A stretch of DNA of 64,000 bases from Longimicrobiaceae bacterium (lineage in GTDB: Bacteria > Gemmatimonadota > Gemmatimonadetes > Longimicrobiales > Longimicrobiaceae): contig JAUJOM010000007.1 of NCBI GenBank assembly GCA_030447645.1, positions 1 through 64,000 of the forward strand, given 5' to 3'. The notes beneath the pieces are model-generated. The model did not search any database and was not told the origin of the DNA. It saw nothing but the letters and a program-made list of their open reading frames with translations. Below are positions 1-10,363 of the stretch, piece after piece (within the stretch, counting starts at the first letter, position 1; every line of letters starts with the position of its first letter). Position numbers and translations under genes: made by a program.

Positions 1-189
1 CTGTGTACTGGCTGAGATGCAGATCGCTGATCTGCGCCAGACGCATCCCCGTGCGGTCCGCCGGGCGCTGAATGCGAAGGATCACTCGCTCCACATCGAA
101 CCGCCGGGTCACCCACCGGGTGTAGCTCGTTCTCGTGGCCCGGCCAGCGCCAGACCTCCCGCAGTTTGCAGAAACCGTCTTCGGTCCAC
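1..189 (-). pseudogene. Metallophosphoesterase, N-terminal part, cut by window edge
   Basis: A GTG start gives MDRRRFLQ followed by a small hydrophobic stretch, which looks like a twin-arginine export signal with the RRxFL core. After one apparent frameshift about 20 codons in, the chain reads RRFDVERVILRI and then AQISDLHLS. The second motif is the first metal-binding block (D and H) of YaeI-type calcineurin-like phosphoesterases. The rest of the enzyme lies off the window. It follows the chelatase-like gene by about 20 bases on the same strand, so the two are probably co-transcribed. The family is clear from the motif, but the exact substrate (often a lipid or nucleotide phosphoester) cannot be read here. 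Confidence 0.6.
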
Positions 190-210
190 GGCGAAAGATC
201 AGCGAGCTGA

Positions 211-1659
211 TCACCCGAACATGTCTTCGCCCATTCCGTAGCTCCCGCCGCCCTTGCTCTTCGGCCGGTCCGGCTTGGCACGTCCATGCGAGCCATTGTC
301 GGCGCGGCTGATCCTACGGTGGGCGGCAAGCCCCTCGAGCAGCAGCTCGGCGCCGGCAACGCTCAGGGCGCGGTCCCGTCATCGCACAGATCCGTACCCT
401 TCAGGGCACCTATCAGCCGGGTACGGCGCGCAGTCCCCGTGCCAGCTCGCGTCGGAGGATGCGGTATCGGAGATCTGCAGCACTCCGCCGCCCGTTGAAG
501 TACTCGATCACGGAGTCCAGATCATCCACATCGAAGCGCTGGTCGAAGACGTCGCGAGCAGCGGCGGGCGATCAGGTCGTGCGCGATGGTATCGGCTCCT
601 TGGCTCCCCTTCGTACTCCAGCTCCATCTTGCCGGTGATCGAGGGCAGGGCGGCGTACACGTCCGCGATGCGGGGGATGATGCGAGTTTCCCCGGTAACC
701 AGTGCGCAGCCGCTCGGCGTTGGACACGGCGCTCTCCAGCGCGCTGATCGGCATGCGCTGGGACACTTCGCTACGCTTGTCGATCCGCTTGTCTTCGCGC
801 GCCAGGAACGCCACCCGCTCCACCGTTTCGGCGATAAAGGCGGATCTCCACGGGGCCGCCGTTGCGCTGCAGGTACGCCTCCTGATGGTGATCGCCACAC
901 CCTTCGGCCGTCCTGGGGATAGTGCGTCAGGATTTCGGCGCCAATGCGGTCCTTGAGCTGGGTGATGATCTTGCCGCGCGCGGTGTAGTCCTCAGGGTTG
1001 GCGCTGAATACCAGCAGCACGTCCAGCGGGAGGCGGACCGGGTACTTCGATCTGCACGTCGCCTTCCTGCATTACGTTGAACAAGCCCACCTGCACTTTT
1101 CCCCGACAGGTCCGGCAGCTCGTTAATGGCGAAGATCCCCGGTTCGCGCGAGGGAGCAGACCGAAGTGTATGGTCAACTCGTCGCTGAGCAGGTGGCCAC
1201 CCCGAGCGCGGATCGGGTCCATGTCGCCGATCAGGTCCGCGACAGCCACGTCTGAGCGTAGCGGGGTTTTCCACGTAGCGCGACTCGCGCGGGATCCAGG
1301 TGATGGACGCATCATCCCCTCCTCCTCCACCAGCAGGCGCCCTGCTTGGAGATGTGGGGCGAAGGGGTTGTCATTGGTCTCGGTGCCGGAAAGCACCGGG
1401 ATCTCGGGATCGAGCAACCACGAGCTGGCGCAGAATGTGGCTCTTCGCCTGCCCTGCAGCCCCAGCAGGATGAAGTTGTGCCGGGCGAGAACCGCATTCA
1501 CCAGCGAAGGCACCACGGTGTCTTCGTAGCCAACAATCCCAGGGAAGAGGGCTTGATTGCAGCGCAGCTTGGCGATCAGGTTACCGATCTCGTTCTGACT
1601 GAACGCGGCTTGTAGCCGGACGCTTTGAGCGCGCCGAGCGTCTGAGGCTTTGAAGTCAT
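211..1659 (-). pseudogene. Magnesium chelatase-like AAA+ ATPase (MoxR/ChlI type), frameshifted
   Basis: The chain starts MTSKPQTLGALKASGYKPRS and continues in pieces over three frames. Recognisable blocks are LFPGIVGYEDTVVPSLVNAV and ARHNFILLGLQG before the damaged Walker A, then [53 protein letters not shown] and [20 protein letters not shown] (Walker B and sensor region), and a C-terminal GAELLLEGLAAHRRISR. At about 480 residues the reconstructed length fits stand-alone magnesium-chelatase-like ATPases of this type. These are MoxR-type AAA+ proteins thought to remodel a partner protein; nothing here suggests chlorophyll synthesis. At least four indels are needed to read it through, so sequencing error is as likely as decay. 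Confidence 0.75.
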
Positions 1660-1680
1660 TGCGCATGAATGAGCTAAGGA

Positions 1681-2274
1681 TCAAACCCGAAGGGCACCAT
1701 CCTGAATGTGCAAGAAGTGTGACGGGCGCCACTCACCCGACGGAATTTCAATGGCAACGCCCTCCGGGTGACGTCGCATCCGGGCAAGAATCGTGGGCAC
1801 CGGTGCGTCCCCGTGAGCCTCCCAAACTTCGTCCACCGAGCCGAGGCCGGCCAGCCGTCGTAGCGCGTATGCGCCGTTGGCGGAAGCATCTTTCATCTTC
1901 CTTCTGCGGAAGCGTCTCACCGCATCCTCGGGCAAGAGCCAGCAGGCATCGGGCCACTTCTGCTTCGCTCAGCAGCATTTGGACCTCCGCGGGACGCGTG
2001 CCAGAAAGAACCAGCGTCGAAGCGCCCAAGCCTGGCTCTGGGGTGATCCAGCGAGCAATGGGAGCAGGTCACCCGTCACGCGAACGCCCGTCTCCTCCCA
2101 TGTTTCCCGCACAGCGGTGGTCTCGGACCGTTCTCGTCTACCGTGCTGCTGGAACACCCAGGCTCCCGCCGCGAAGCTGCCCGCATGCCGGCGCAGCAGA
2201 AGCACTTCCGGCCCATGCTCCCCATCGCGCAACAGCACGGCGGTGGCAGCGAGGCGCGGGAACCACGGGGGCAT
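1681..2274 (-). pseudogene. Nudix hydrolase, frameshifted
   Basis: From MPPWFPRLAATAVLL the frame reads EVLLLRRH and GAWVF, then the Nudix helix region AVRETWEETGV (REx2EEx pattern), followed in other frames by a C-terminal helical part with LRRLAGLGSVDEVWEAHGD. This order and length (about 200 residues) match NUDT19/coenzyme A pyrophosphatase-like proteins with a C-terminal extension. The glycine of the Nudix box is lost at an indel. It would hydrolyse a nucleoside diphosphate linked to another moiety, perhaps an acyl-CoA, but the substrate is inferred only from overall shape. It is the first of three minus-strand genes running toward the window start. Confidence 0.7.
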
Positions 2275-2594
2275 AGTCGGTCTCCAGCCGCTCGGCGAAG
2301 CCGGCCGGGGAGTTCCTCGGCGGAAATCAAAAAGACGTGGGTCGTCCGTTGCGTCGGGGGCGCATGAGCGGCCGGCACCGCTGATCTGCACTCTGGTTCA
2401 TAGGTGGTTTGAAGGTGCGAGAACTGCTTTCCGATACTCGCCCTCGCCTGCGGCTTGACAAGCCGGCCCCTGAGAGCGCTCTTTGGCGGACACTCAACCC
2501 CTGCGAGCAATGCCAAGAATTTTTCCTGCATGATCGGTTGGCCGTTGTGTTGAACGGCTGCGTCATCCGCCCACCGGAGCCCCCCGCTCCACAG
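2275..2594. other. Intergenic stretch without a convincing gene
   Basis: About 320 bases between the divergent Nudix and conserved-hypothetical genes. Open frames on both strands exist (plus strand from 2409, minus strand from 2654), but none shows a recognisable domain or consistent coding character. Divergent promoters are expected here; a TTGACA hexamer occurs near 2456 on plus, without a good -10 partner. Confidence 0.4.
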
Positions 2595-3099
2595 GGCGCA
2601 GGACGCATTCTGGGCGCGGCTGCAGCGACTTTGTGGACGGGCGTATGCGGGCACGCTCGTGCAGGGGCACCAACGACACCGCCTTCGCCGGCAAGCGGCT
2701 GGTCATGCACGTGCGGCAGTGCACTGACCGCGAGATTCGCATTCCTTCACGCGGGGGAGGACTGCCCCCGCACCTGGATTCTGACCCGCACCGACGCAGG
2801 GCTCCGCCTGAAGCATGACCACCGCCACCGCGACGGCTCCGAAGACCCGATCACCCAGTACGGCGGCGACACCGCAGATCGAGGAACACCCGGAGCCCAG
2901 GAGTTCCGCGCCGATGCCCACACCGCGAAGCTGATCCCTGCCGCCGCCACCAACGTGTGGACCGTGGAGGGGGTACCGGGTCAGACGTTCTATGCGCTGC
3001 GCCGGGAGTGGAACGGCGCCGCTGTGCGTCGAGTTCGACGAGGCCCGTCACACCTCCGCCCGCACCCCGGGGATACTGACGCAGCACCCTGTCAGCTAA
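2595..3099 (+). pseudogene. Conserved hypothetical protein, frameshifted
   Basis: Three frames together give a chain with AFWARLQRLCGRAYAG, then AFAGKRLVMHVRQCTDREIR, then LTRTDAGLRLKHDHRHRDGS, TQYGGDT, AATNVWTVEG and RVEFDEARH. The conserved KHDHRHxDGSEDxxTQYGG block is one I associate with a small secreted protein of unknown function found across several Gram-negative phyla. No function is known to me. The start is not visible, because the sequence upstream of AFWARL is shifted. The histidine/aspartate-rich block could bind metal, which is only a guess. Confidence 0.55.
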
Positions 3100-3741
3100 C
3101 CCCTCTATCAGCTCGCCCACCCCGGGCGAGCCCGCAGCGCGCGGGCGAGCGGGGGTGTCCCGGCTGGTCACGATTACTATGTTCGGTCCGCCTTTCGTAG
3201 CGTACAGGTACTTCACGAAGCCGAGATCCTCGCCCGGAGCACCCGGCGGCCTCAAGCTGGTGCAGGACTTCATCCACTCCCAGCCCTACCATCTCCCGCC
3301 GGATGAAGACCTGCCGCGCGCGTCCGTTCATGTGTATGAGACCATTTCTCCGCACCATGGTGCATCCTCGGCATCTCAGGACCCTCAGCAAGCCTACAAC
3401 AGTCCGAGCTTGGCTGCGCGCCACCTCTCGCCCATAAATGGGCGAGGACAGCCGAGCCTGCAAGGCAGGGTGAGGGCCCGCTTCGGATGCACAACCGATT
3501 CGCCGACCTGGTATCATGCCCAGGACCCGAGGTAGGCGCAAGCAAAGCGCGCCTCCCGGCAGTCCTGGTGCCCCTGCGTACGTCCAATTTCCATGCGCGA
3601 TCTGCAGGTGCGACATACCCTCTCCGAACCTGTTATCAGCAACAGACTTAGAGAGGGCACAACCTCCGCCTGTGTGGGTAATAATCAACGGCGCGCATCA
3701 GCCCTGTACGACGCGCGAAACTTTGCAAAAGGATGCCGAGA
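3100..3741. other. Region ahead of lon with an unresolved minus-strand frame and one dispersed repeat
   Basis: On the minus strand a frame from about 3360 reads MVRRNGLIHMNGRARQVFIR and continues, after a shift near 3250, as LGFVKYLYATKGGPNIVIVT. This could be the remains of a small protein, but I do not recognise it. The block between 3414 and 3481 is a copy of the dispersed palindrome described separately. From 3490 to 3741 no gene is visible. This part should hold the lon promoter. Confidence 0.35.
3414..3481 (-). repeat. Dispersed palindromic repeat, copy B (inverted relative to copies A and C)
   Basis: The reverse complement matches the repeats at 15455-15547 and 39823-39901: CTCGGCTGTC, a hairpin, then GGTGGCGCGCA. 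The hairpin here is CTCGCCCAT/ATGGGCGAG with an AA loop, whereas the other copies have CTCTCCCA/TGGGAGAG. The G-C for T-A change is present on both arms, so pairing is kept. The left flank of the full repeat is missing in this copy. Confidence 0.7.
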
Positions 3742-6300
3742 ATGGCTGAACGATTGATGCTACCCTGCTCCCCTGCGGGAAACGGTGATTTTCCCCGGTG
3801 CTGCCGTGCCGATCTCGGCGGCGGGCCGCCCGGGTACATTGAAGGCGATTGAGGCGGCGCTCGCCGCGGACCGGCGGTATTTGCCGTCGCGCAAAAGGAA
3901 AACCGCGACGAAGTCGAGTCGGACAACCTGTACACCACCGGCGTGATCGTTCAGATCGCGCAGGTGCAGCGGGGCCAGGGCGGAATGCAGCTCCTGATCC
4001 ACGGGGGAGCAGCGGGCGCTCGCGCTGCAGTACCTGGACACTGCGGATGACGGGCTGCTCGCCAACCTCCGCGCCATGGAGGACCTGCCGCCGATCGCGC
4101 GCCGGAGGACGCCGCGTTCCAGGCGCTGTACCGGGAGGTCCGCGACCGCGCGAGCGAGCTGGGTAAGCGACGCGGAATTCCGCCCGAGATGCTGCAGCAG
4201 TTCATGGACGGCATCACCGAGCCCGGCCCCTTTGCCGACCTGGTGGCGTTCTACATCGAGATGGATACGGAAACCAAGCAGAAGCTGCTCGAAACCCTCT
4301 CCATCGAGGACCGGCTGCGCAGCCTGCTGATCATCGTCCAGCGGCAGCTCGCGCGCCGAAGCGCAGGAGCAGATCCAGGCCAGTGTGCAGGAGGAGCTGG
4401 GCGAGCGGCAGCGTGAGATGCTGCTTCGCGAGCAGATGAAGGTGATCCAGCGCGAGCTGGGTGAAGATGACGAAGGAGAGGAGGTCGCCGAGCTGCGGGA
4501 GCGCATCGAGGCGCTGGGGAATTCCGGAGGCTGCGCGTGAGGAGGTGGATCGAGCTGGGGCGGCTGGAGCGCACCAACCCGCAGAGCGCCGAGTACCAGG
4601 TGATCCGCACCTACCTGGAAACGGTGGCGGACCTGCCGTGGAGCACGCGCACCGAGGACAAGCTGGACCTGGCGGCGGCGGAGGAAATCCTCAACGCGGA
4701 CCACCACGGCCTGAAGACGACTGGCGACCGGGTGCTGGAGTTCCTGGCGGTGCGTCAGCTTGCCGCCCGTCGCGCGGCCGACGAGGTCAAGGAAGAAGCC
4801 ACGGCGGAAACGGAGCAGGGCGGATGCACCCGATGGTGAGGAAGTCGCCGAGCAGGTGACCGAAGCGCGCGCGCGTGCCACCGCCAAGGGCCCGATCCTG
4901 CTCTTTACCGGCGCCCTCCGGCGTCGGCAAGACCTCCATTGCCAAGAGCATCGCCAGTGCGCTGGATCGCAAGTACGTGCGCCTTGCGCTGGGCGGCATC
5001 CGGGATGAGGCGGATGTCCGTGGGCACCGGCGCACCTACGTGGGCGCGATGCCGGGTCGCATCATTCAGGCACTGAAGCAGGCCAAGTCCTGCAACCCGG
5101 TGATCCTGCTGGACGAGGTGGACAAGCTCGGCGGTGTCCATGCAGGGGATCCTTCCAGCGCACTGCTGGAGGTGCTGGACCTGGCGCAGAACCACGAGTT
5201 CACGGACCACTACCTGGGGGTGCTGTTCGACCTGAGCGAGGTGCTCTTTATCGCCACGGCGAACTACCCGCAGAACATTCCAGCGCCTCTCTTCGACCGG
5301 ATGGAGTCGGTGGAGTTCCGGGGGCTGCACCGAGCAGGAAAAGACGGCCATTGCCAAGCGCTACCTGCTCCCACGGCAGACGGACGAAGCAGGTTGGAGG
5401 AGGGCGAGCTGGAAGTCGCGGACGTGGCGCTCGGCACCGTCATTTCCGAGTACACCCGGAAGCCGGTGTCCGGCAGCTGGAGCGTGAGCTCGGCGCTGGC
5501 GCGCAAAGCTGCGCGGCGGATCAGCCGCCGGAACGGCTGAAAAGGTCTGCGTCGAGGAGGTTGAGGTCAAGGAGTTCCTCGGCTATAGCCGGGTGCACCT
5601 GGAGCGCGCGTACCAGGAAGACACTGTGGGTGTTGCGACAGGGATGTACTACACCCTGATGGGCGGCGACATCATGTTCATTGAGGTAAAGCGCCAGCAG
5701 CGCGCCACCACCCCGGTGGCTACCGCCGACACGGAGAACGCTCCGGCGGGCTTTGGGAACCTGGTGCTCACCGGGTCAGCTCGGTGACGTGATGAAGGAG
5801 AGCGCGCGCTGCGCTGACCTACGCCCGGGCGCGCTGCCCGCTACGGCATCGATCCGCGCAAGGCGTGGGGCTCGGAGCTGCACATCCACGTCTCCGGCGG
5901 GTGCCATCCCCAAGGATGGTCCCTCCGCGGGTGTGGCGCTCTCGGTGGCGCTGGCTCCGTTCTGTCCGGCACGCCGGTGCGGGCCGACGTCGCGATGACC
6001 GGTGAGGTGACGCTGACGGGCCGGGTGCTCCTGATCGGTGGCGTGAAGGAAAAGCTACTGGGGGCACACCGCGCCGGCATCAAAACGGTGATGCTGCCGA
6101 AGGCGAACGAGGCGGACCTGGAAGATCTGCCCAGGGAGGTGCTGGAGCAGCTCGAGATCCGGCCGGTGGGAACCATCGACGAAGCGCTGTCGGTGGCGCT
6201 CCGCGGAGCCTCGTTCAACGAGGGCAAGCTGCGCTTCCCGACCCGCCGCCCCCCGAGCGCCGGCCGGAGCCCCGAAGCCGGGGTGCGGATGCACGGCGAA
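3742..6300 (+). pseudogene. lon: ATP-dependent protease Lon, multiply frameshifted
   Basis: The start MAERLMLP and the LON N-terminal segment are followed by a coiled-coil middle part and the AAA+ module: the Walker A region ([15 protein letters not shown]), [20 protein letters not shown], Walker [11 protein letters not shown], and sensor 1 ([10 protein letters not shown]). The C-terminal peptidase domain shows the catalytic serine in KDGPSAGVALS and the lysine in GGVKEKLLGAHRAGIK, which is the Ser-Lys dyad of Lon. Total length near 2.5 kb is normal for an 800-residue Lon. Eight or more indels break the frame. Because lon is usually kept in such genomes and every domain is present, I suspect sequence errors rather than true loss. 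A terminator-like hairpin follows. Confidence 0.85.
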
Positions 6301-6313
6301 GCAACCCAAACAC

Positions 6314-6343
6314 AAACCCCTCGGAGCACTCTGGAGGGGGTTT
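6314..6343 (+). terminator. Probable terminator after lon
   Basis: AAACCCCTC pairs with GAGGGGGTTT across an 11-base loop (one extra G in the 3' arm). The U tract is only three bases, so termination strength is uncertain, but the position just after the end of the Lon peptidase domain supports the call. Confidence 0.55.
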
Positions 6344-6453
6344 GCGTCCTGGAGCACCGCCGGGCCGATAAACGACCCGGCTGGGAACTACATAACCGCC
6401 CTGCCGGGCGGAGCCATGACGCGCCCGTACGTCCGGAGGACGCGCTGATTTGT

Positions 6454-7616
6454 AGCAACCGGAGACATCGGTAACACATTGACCGGCGACATGGGTAACA
6501 CTCATCCGTGGAGCCTGAAGTCTCGCTCGTCGAGTCGGGCGAGCAGGACATCGTAGAAGTAAATGGCCCAGATGCCATCGTCGATCTCTTCCATGCCTAC
6601 AGTTTCCTGGAGCAGGGTATCGCTCAGGAAGAGCTGGCGGTGCTTGAAGCGGAAGGTACCGGCGTTGCTCACCTTGCGGGGAGGAAGTGCCCCGTACCGG
6701 GGCTCGGGAATCCGCTCGGGCAGGGTGCTGCGAAGGATGGTACAGGGACGCCGGAGTCTTCATCCCAGCCAAGCCTCGTGCGGCCGCTCCTGGTTGTACT
6801 GGAGCAGAAGGTGTCGAATCTCTTCTGCTGCTGTTCCTGGTTCCGCTCGGGTGGCCTCTGGAGCGGCGGCATCCGCTCGTGTGCTCCGGCCTTGCCCGGC
6901 TCGATGCGGTGCGCGATGCCGAGCTTGATCCACCACACCGAGAGCTTGGAAAGGCTACAGCGCCGGAGTCGCGAAGGGAGCCCTGCTGTCGGTGCGGATC
7001 GCCGTCGGCAGCCCTGCGCGGAAGAGCTGCTCAAAGACGATGCGGCCTCGGTCTGCTTTACCGAAAGACGGGCCGTACAGCCGAGCAGATAGCCGCATTC
7101 GGCCACGGTGAGCGGATACAGACGCCGTCTCCGATCCGAAACTGCCCTTGAAATCCGCCGTCCAGACCCTGCTGGGCGCCGCCACCGAAAGCCGGGGTGC
7201 GCGAAGCCGGAGCCCCGTTGTCGTGAGTCGCGCCGGAAGGCTCATCGCCGCCGGCAGCGCCCTTCGCCGCGCTGCGAGATAGGGGCAGCACGTTGCGGGG
7301 TCCCCACGTGGGCGCATCTGCTTCACATCAAGCAACACATCCCGGACTTCCACGGAGATTCGCTCGGATGTGCTTGGGACATCGGCTCCGCCTCCAGTCC
7401 TGCCGAGCCTTCGCTCTGGTAGCGCTCCGCTACTTGTAGCCGGAGCAGCTGATGCCGAAGTGATCGCACAATCGGTCACGCTGCAGAGCCGGGCATGGTA
7501 CAGGCGATGAAGCTCAAACGTTCCGTCATGGGTGTGGTATTCTTCCACGGCATGGCTCACCTCCTCAGGGTTGATACCTGGTTGAAACTGTTACCCATGT
7601 CCCCGGTCCATTCTGA
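6454..7616 (-). mobile_element. Degraded IS481-like insertion sequence (element 1)
   Basis: The left end carries GGAGACATCGGTAACA followed by GACCGGCGACATGGGTAACA. The right end near 7589 carries TGTTACCCATGTCCCCGGTC, an imperfect inverted copy. Such paired TGTTACC-GTCCCCGGT ends are typical of IS481 elements. Between them is a broken minus-strand transposase. The right part repeats in element 2 (same blocks near 8368-8545), from which this copy lacks about 100 bases. Confidence 0.7.
6520..7560 (-). pseudogene. IS481-family transposase remnant
   Basis: Fragments in several frames spell SRVWTADFKG, then FEQLFRAGLPTAIRTD, PFATPAL, LSKLSVWWIKLGIAHRIEPG, GAHERM and a C-terminal QQKRFDTF. These are the integrase-core blocks of IS481 transposases: WTADFKG holds the first catalytic Asp, IRTD the second, and the GAHERM stretch the catalytic Glu. 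The N-terminal helix-turn-helix part is poorly preserved. Many shifts make activity very unlikely even if some are sequencing errors. Confidence 0.75.
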
Positions 7617-8560
7617 ATCTATCCGGTCCGTCCACCCGGGATGCCTCCAACTTTGGCGACAGCCAGGCAGCCACATTGCTATCTCTCGCCACGCTCGATC
7701 GCGTCCTTCAGGGCATCGGGGTGCGCCGGGATCGGTCATGCAGAGACCTGCCATCAGGGGGATGTGCTCGCCGTCTCTCAGCTGTAGAATCTGCTGCTCG
7801 GCAGCTTCCTCCTGGCGGCTTCGCGCCGGAAGAGCGTGGGTCCAGAAAGCCGCGCCGCTCCTGTTGTTCCACCGTGCTGCAGTTGTAGTCCGCGCGTGTG
7901 GGCAGCGCATTTCCTCGAAGGTCCTGGACGCCGATCGTGTCTGCGAGATAGGGCAGCACCTTGCGGGGGTCCGGAGGCCACGATTATGGGGCGCGAAATC
8001 GTTCGCCCTTCGCGCTTTTTGTATTTGGAGGCGCATCAAGCAACACATCCATGAGATTTACTCACGGAGATTCATCGCTATAGCCGGGATCGGCCTTGCA
8101 GTGGGGACATCGGCGATCCGGGTGAAATGTCTCCTGGACCTTTGCAGTAGTACAGCAACGTTGAGGGATACAGTCTGCCTTGGATCGGCAGCGCTCGACA
8201 GAGATCCAGTGCCGAAAGGTCAGCCGGTATTCCGAAAAGGTGGTGTTCCACTTGATGTTGCTGCCCGGCGCCACACCAAAAAAGCCAGCCAATCGAAACA
8301 CCATCCAAATACCGCTCCTCGGCCAGGTCATCGTCGATGTACAGCCAGGTTGAACGGCGGGCCGGGCATGGTACAGGCCGATGAAGCTCAAACGTTCCGT
8401 CATGGGTGTGGCACCACTTCATTCTTCCACGGCTGATTGCACGCAGCAGATGCCGGTCAACCATGCGCAGCATCAGCTCCGCAGCGGTTGCCACGCCTGG
8501 TCCCTGCAAACTGTTACCCATGTCCCCGGTCCATTCTGTTACCAATCTATCAACGGGATG
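7617..8560 (-). mobile_element. Second insertion-sequence remnant, related to element 1
   Basis: The right end (about 8510-8560) has TGTTACCCATGTCCCCGGTC followed by TTACCAATCTATC, closely matching the right end of element 1. Inside, blocks such as the one coding CHTHDGTFELHR and the DVLLD block recur in element 1. A minus-strand frame here also reads RRCPHCKADPGYS, a possible zinc ribbon. The integrase core seen in element 1 is not recognisable and no left end was found, so this is a truncated relative lying in tandem with element 1. Confidence 0.5.
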
Positions 8561-9668
8561 AGTCCGTCACATCGGCCAGACTATAGTCCGTGGAGGCAAA
8601 CAGTGTCAACTCTACGTTCGGGGTAGCGAGGGAAAGAAATCGCGTTCGGAAGGGTGCTGCAGCGCCACGTGGGCGAAGGGGTTGTCGCAAGAGAGGCTTG
8701 CCGCGTTGGGGCAGGCTTGATCGAACCTTCATCTCCTGCTTGAGCGAGCCAGCGCCAGTCCCACTTGCTGCGCGTCGCCAAATTGGGATGGCCGGGGTGG
8801 ACCTCATCAGTGAGGTGGAGGAGCCCAAGTAGCTGGTGGCGAGACCGAGGCAATTCAGCAAACACACACTTTTGCGAAGACAGTACAACTTGTCGGGGAG
8901 GTCCAGGGGAATGGAGTAAAGCCCATCTACTTGCACCCTGAGAAGCAGGGAATGTAAAGCCCATGGATTACTTGTATGAGCGTGGTTGGCGCCATGAAGA
9001 ACGGATGAAAATCGCGAGGGGCAAGCATCCCGGGAAGGTGGATGCCGTGAAGACACTCTCCGACGGGCGAGAGTTCGTAGTGGAGGGAAACCGGGAACAT
9101 CTCCTCGAGTCATCGTGCCCTGAACAAAATGGCGGTTGGCCTGCTTGAGCACGCGATTATCGGCGGATTCTCATCTTGCCCACACGTGAAAATGTACCAG
9201 TACCTGACAGATCAGCTGGTAACTACCGAAAGTTAGAGCCGTACTACAATGTACGAGCACTTGGACATTCAAGAAGGGGTACTTGCTGTCATCGCCATCG
9301 AGCACGACAGTCTCTCCAGCGCGGTGCCTGCAAATCGAGAAGGGACCGACGGCGGGCACTACGCTGAAGGGCTGAACTTCGTACTTTACCTGCCTACCAG
9401 CTGCATGAGGGCATGGGGAGAAGCAAGATGGTGCGATTGGTTCGCCCGCTGCCAAGAGGGTCTGGATCATATCCTTCCGAAGATCATCCTTCGCACCTCT
9501 GCGAATCGCCTGCTCTGGGCTGGTGGATGCCCAATGGTTGTCGGGGCGGAACTCACGGCTGTAGTCGCCTCCCGTTAGGCATCGGTTGCTCCTCCTGATG
9601 GTTCCTTGGAATTGCGACAGACCTGTTGGCCTGGCGTAGCTCTCGCGTCTCGTTCCCGTGCCCGTTGT
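8561..9668. other. Gene-poor region between the IS remnants and the metK-end copy
   Basis: Several overlapping frames of 60 to 200 codons exist on both strands, for example minus 8550-9152, minus 9171-9470 and plus 9249-9578. None shows a recognisable domain, and their composition looks like noise over decayed DNA. One short plus-strand frame at 8963 is listed separately. The region probably belongs to the same decayed mobile or accessory island as its neighbours. Confidence 0.4.
8963..9148 (+). CDS. Small hypothetical protein
   Basis: A 61-residue frame beginning MDYLYERGWRHEERMKIARG and containing KTLSDGREFVVEGNREHLLE. The charged, well-balanced composition looks more like a real protein than its neighbours. 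I do not recognise the family. AGGGAATG lies upstream but at a long spacing from the ATG, so the ribosome site is weak. It may be the remnant of a larger accessory gene. Confidence 0.3.
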   Translation: MDYLYERGWRHEERMKIARGKHPGKVDAVKTLSDGREFVVEGNREHLLESSCPEQNGGWPA

Positions 9669-9742
9669 GCGTCTCCCAAGGCAGCTCCGGCTTGCCGAAG
9701 TGACCGTGGTTGGTGGTCTGGCGGTACATGGGGCGAAGATTC
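9669..9742 (-). repeat. Partial copy of the metK 3' end
   Basis: Read on minus, this codes LNLRPMYRQTTNHGHFGKPE followed by LPWE, almost the same as the last residues of the MetK at 11449-12561 ([15 protein letters not shown], then LPWEA after a shift). The DNA matches over about 67 bases with a few substitutions. Upstream of the match no further MetK sequence is seen, so only the gene's end is copied. It lies in the same orientation as metK. Confidence 0.75.
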
Positions 9743-9844
9743 AGTGCTTGTGAAGCACACGGCGCGGTGGGGGAGGTCCAGCGATAGCACCCAAGCTTCC
9801 GCTCACGTGACGGTACGCCACCCACGGCACGGTCAGTACTCCAC

Positions 9845-10138
9845 TCATGCAGCCGCTTCACCTTGGATCTCACGCAGAATGGCCGTGCGCTCCTCCTCCG
9901 GAACTGATATGCCGCGCCAGTACCCGAGCCGTAGTCTCCAGAATCCGCTCTGAAAACAGGCGCGCGGTATCCTGCCTCAGCCCCTGGCCGATGTAGAGCA
10001 TCAGCGCCTCCGTCGACATATCCTGCAGTGCCGCCATCTTCTTGCAGCCGCCAGTGTATTGGCAGGCACTGACAGCGTGAAATCTCCGCTGCACGCGGAC
10101 GCAAGCGCAGATCCGTCACCTCATCCGGCTTGCTCATA
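9845..10138 (-). pseudogene. CopG/ribbon-helix-helix-like antitoxin-type regulator, frameshifted
   Basis: ATG is preceded by GAGGGG at good spacing and gives MSKPDEVTDLRLRPRAAEIS. After shifts the chain continues with MSTEALMLYIGQGLRQDTAR, LFSERILETTARVLARHISS and, in a third frame, EEERTAILREIQGEAAA before TGA. The GQGLRQDxxxLFxxRxLETTxxVLARHI block belongs to a small DNA-binding family often annotated as CopG-like antitoxin. No partner toxin is visible downstream, where the metK-end copy begins about 100 bases on. Two indels break the frame. Confidence 0.6.
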
Positions 10139-10250
10139 CAATTTCCCCTCAAATGAGTCGCGGGGCGGGCGGAGATGATGCACAGGGTACCTGCTTCCTC
10201 CACGGAAGCCTCACCGCCTTGCGAGAAATCCGCTCGACAGACCTAACCTG

Positions 10251-10363
10251 CTATGGATACCATAGTCGCTTGCGCCAGTAGTCTGGCCTGCGCCTGTGTT
10301 GCGCAACTGCGACAATGAGAAGAACTCTTGGCGGGCAGCCGGGAGGATCGGAACCGTACTCAG
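10251..10363 (-). pseudogene. RelE/ParE-type toxin, truncated remnant
   Basis: Directly overlapping the stop of the addiction-module gene, the frame reads STVPILPAARQEFF, the usual start of RelE/ParE toxins that follow such antitoxins (xFxPxAxxE). A CTG stands where a start codon is expected. After a shift only GAG and DYWRKR-like residues remain before the frame is lost, so at most 40 of about 95 residues survive. It is not functional as written. Confidence 0.5.

Noticed and set aside
211-1659. Possible chlorophyll-synthesis magnesium chelatase
   Set aside because: Only a MoxR-like ATPase pattern is seen and no BchD/BchH or pigment genes are present. The name is kept only as a family label.
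9249-9578. Plus-strand frame of 109 codons starting MYEHLDIQEG
   Set aside because: It has no recognisable motif and overlaps an equally long minus-strand frame. Its composition is not clearly coding.
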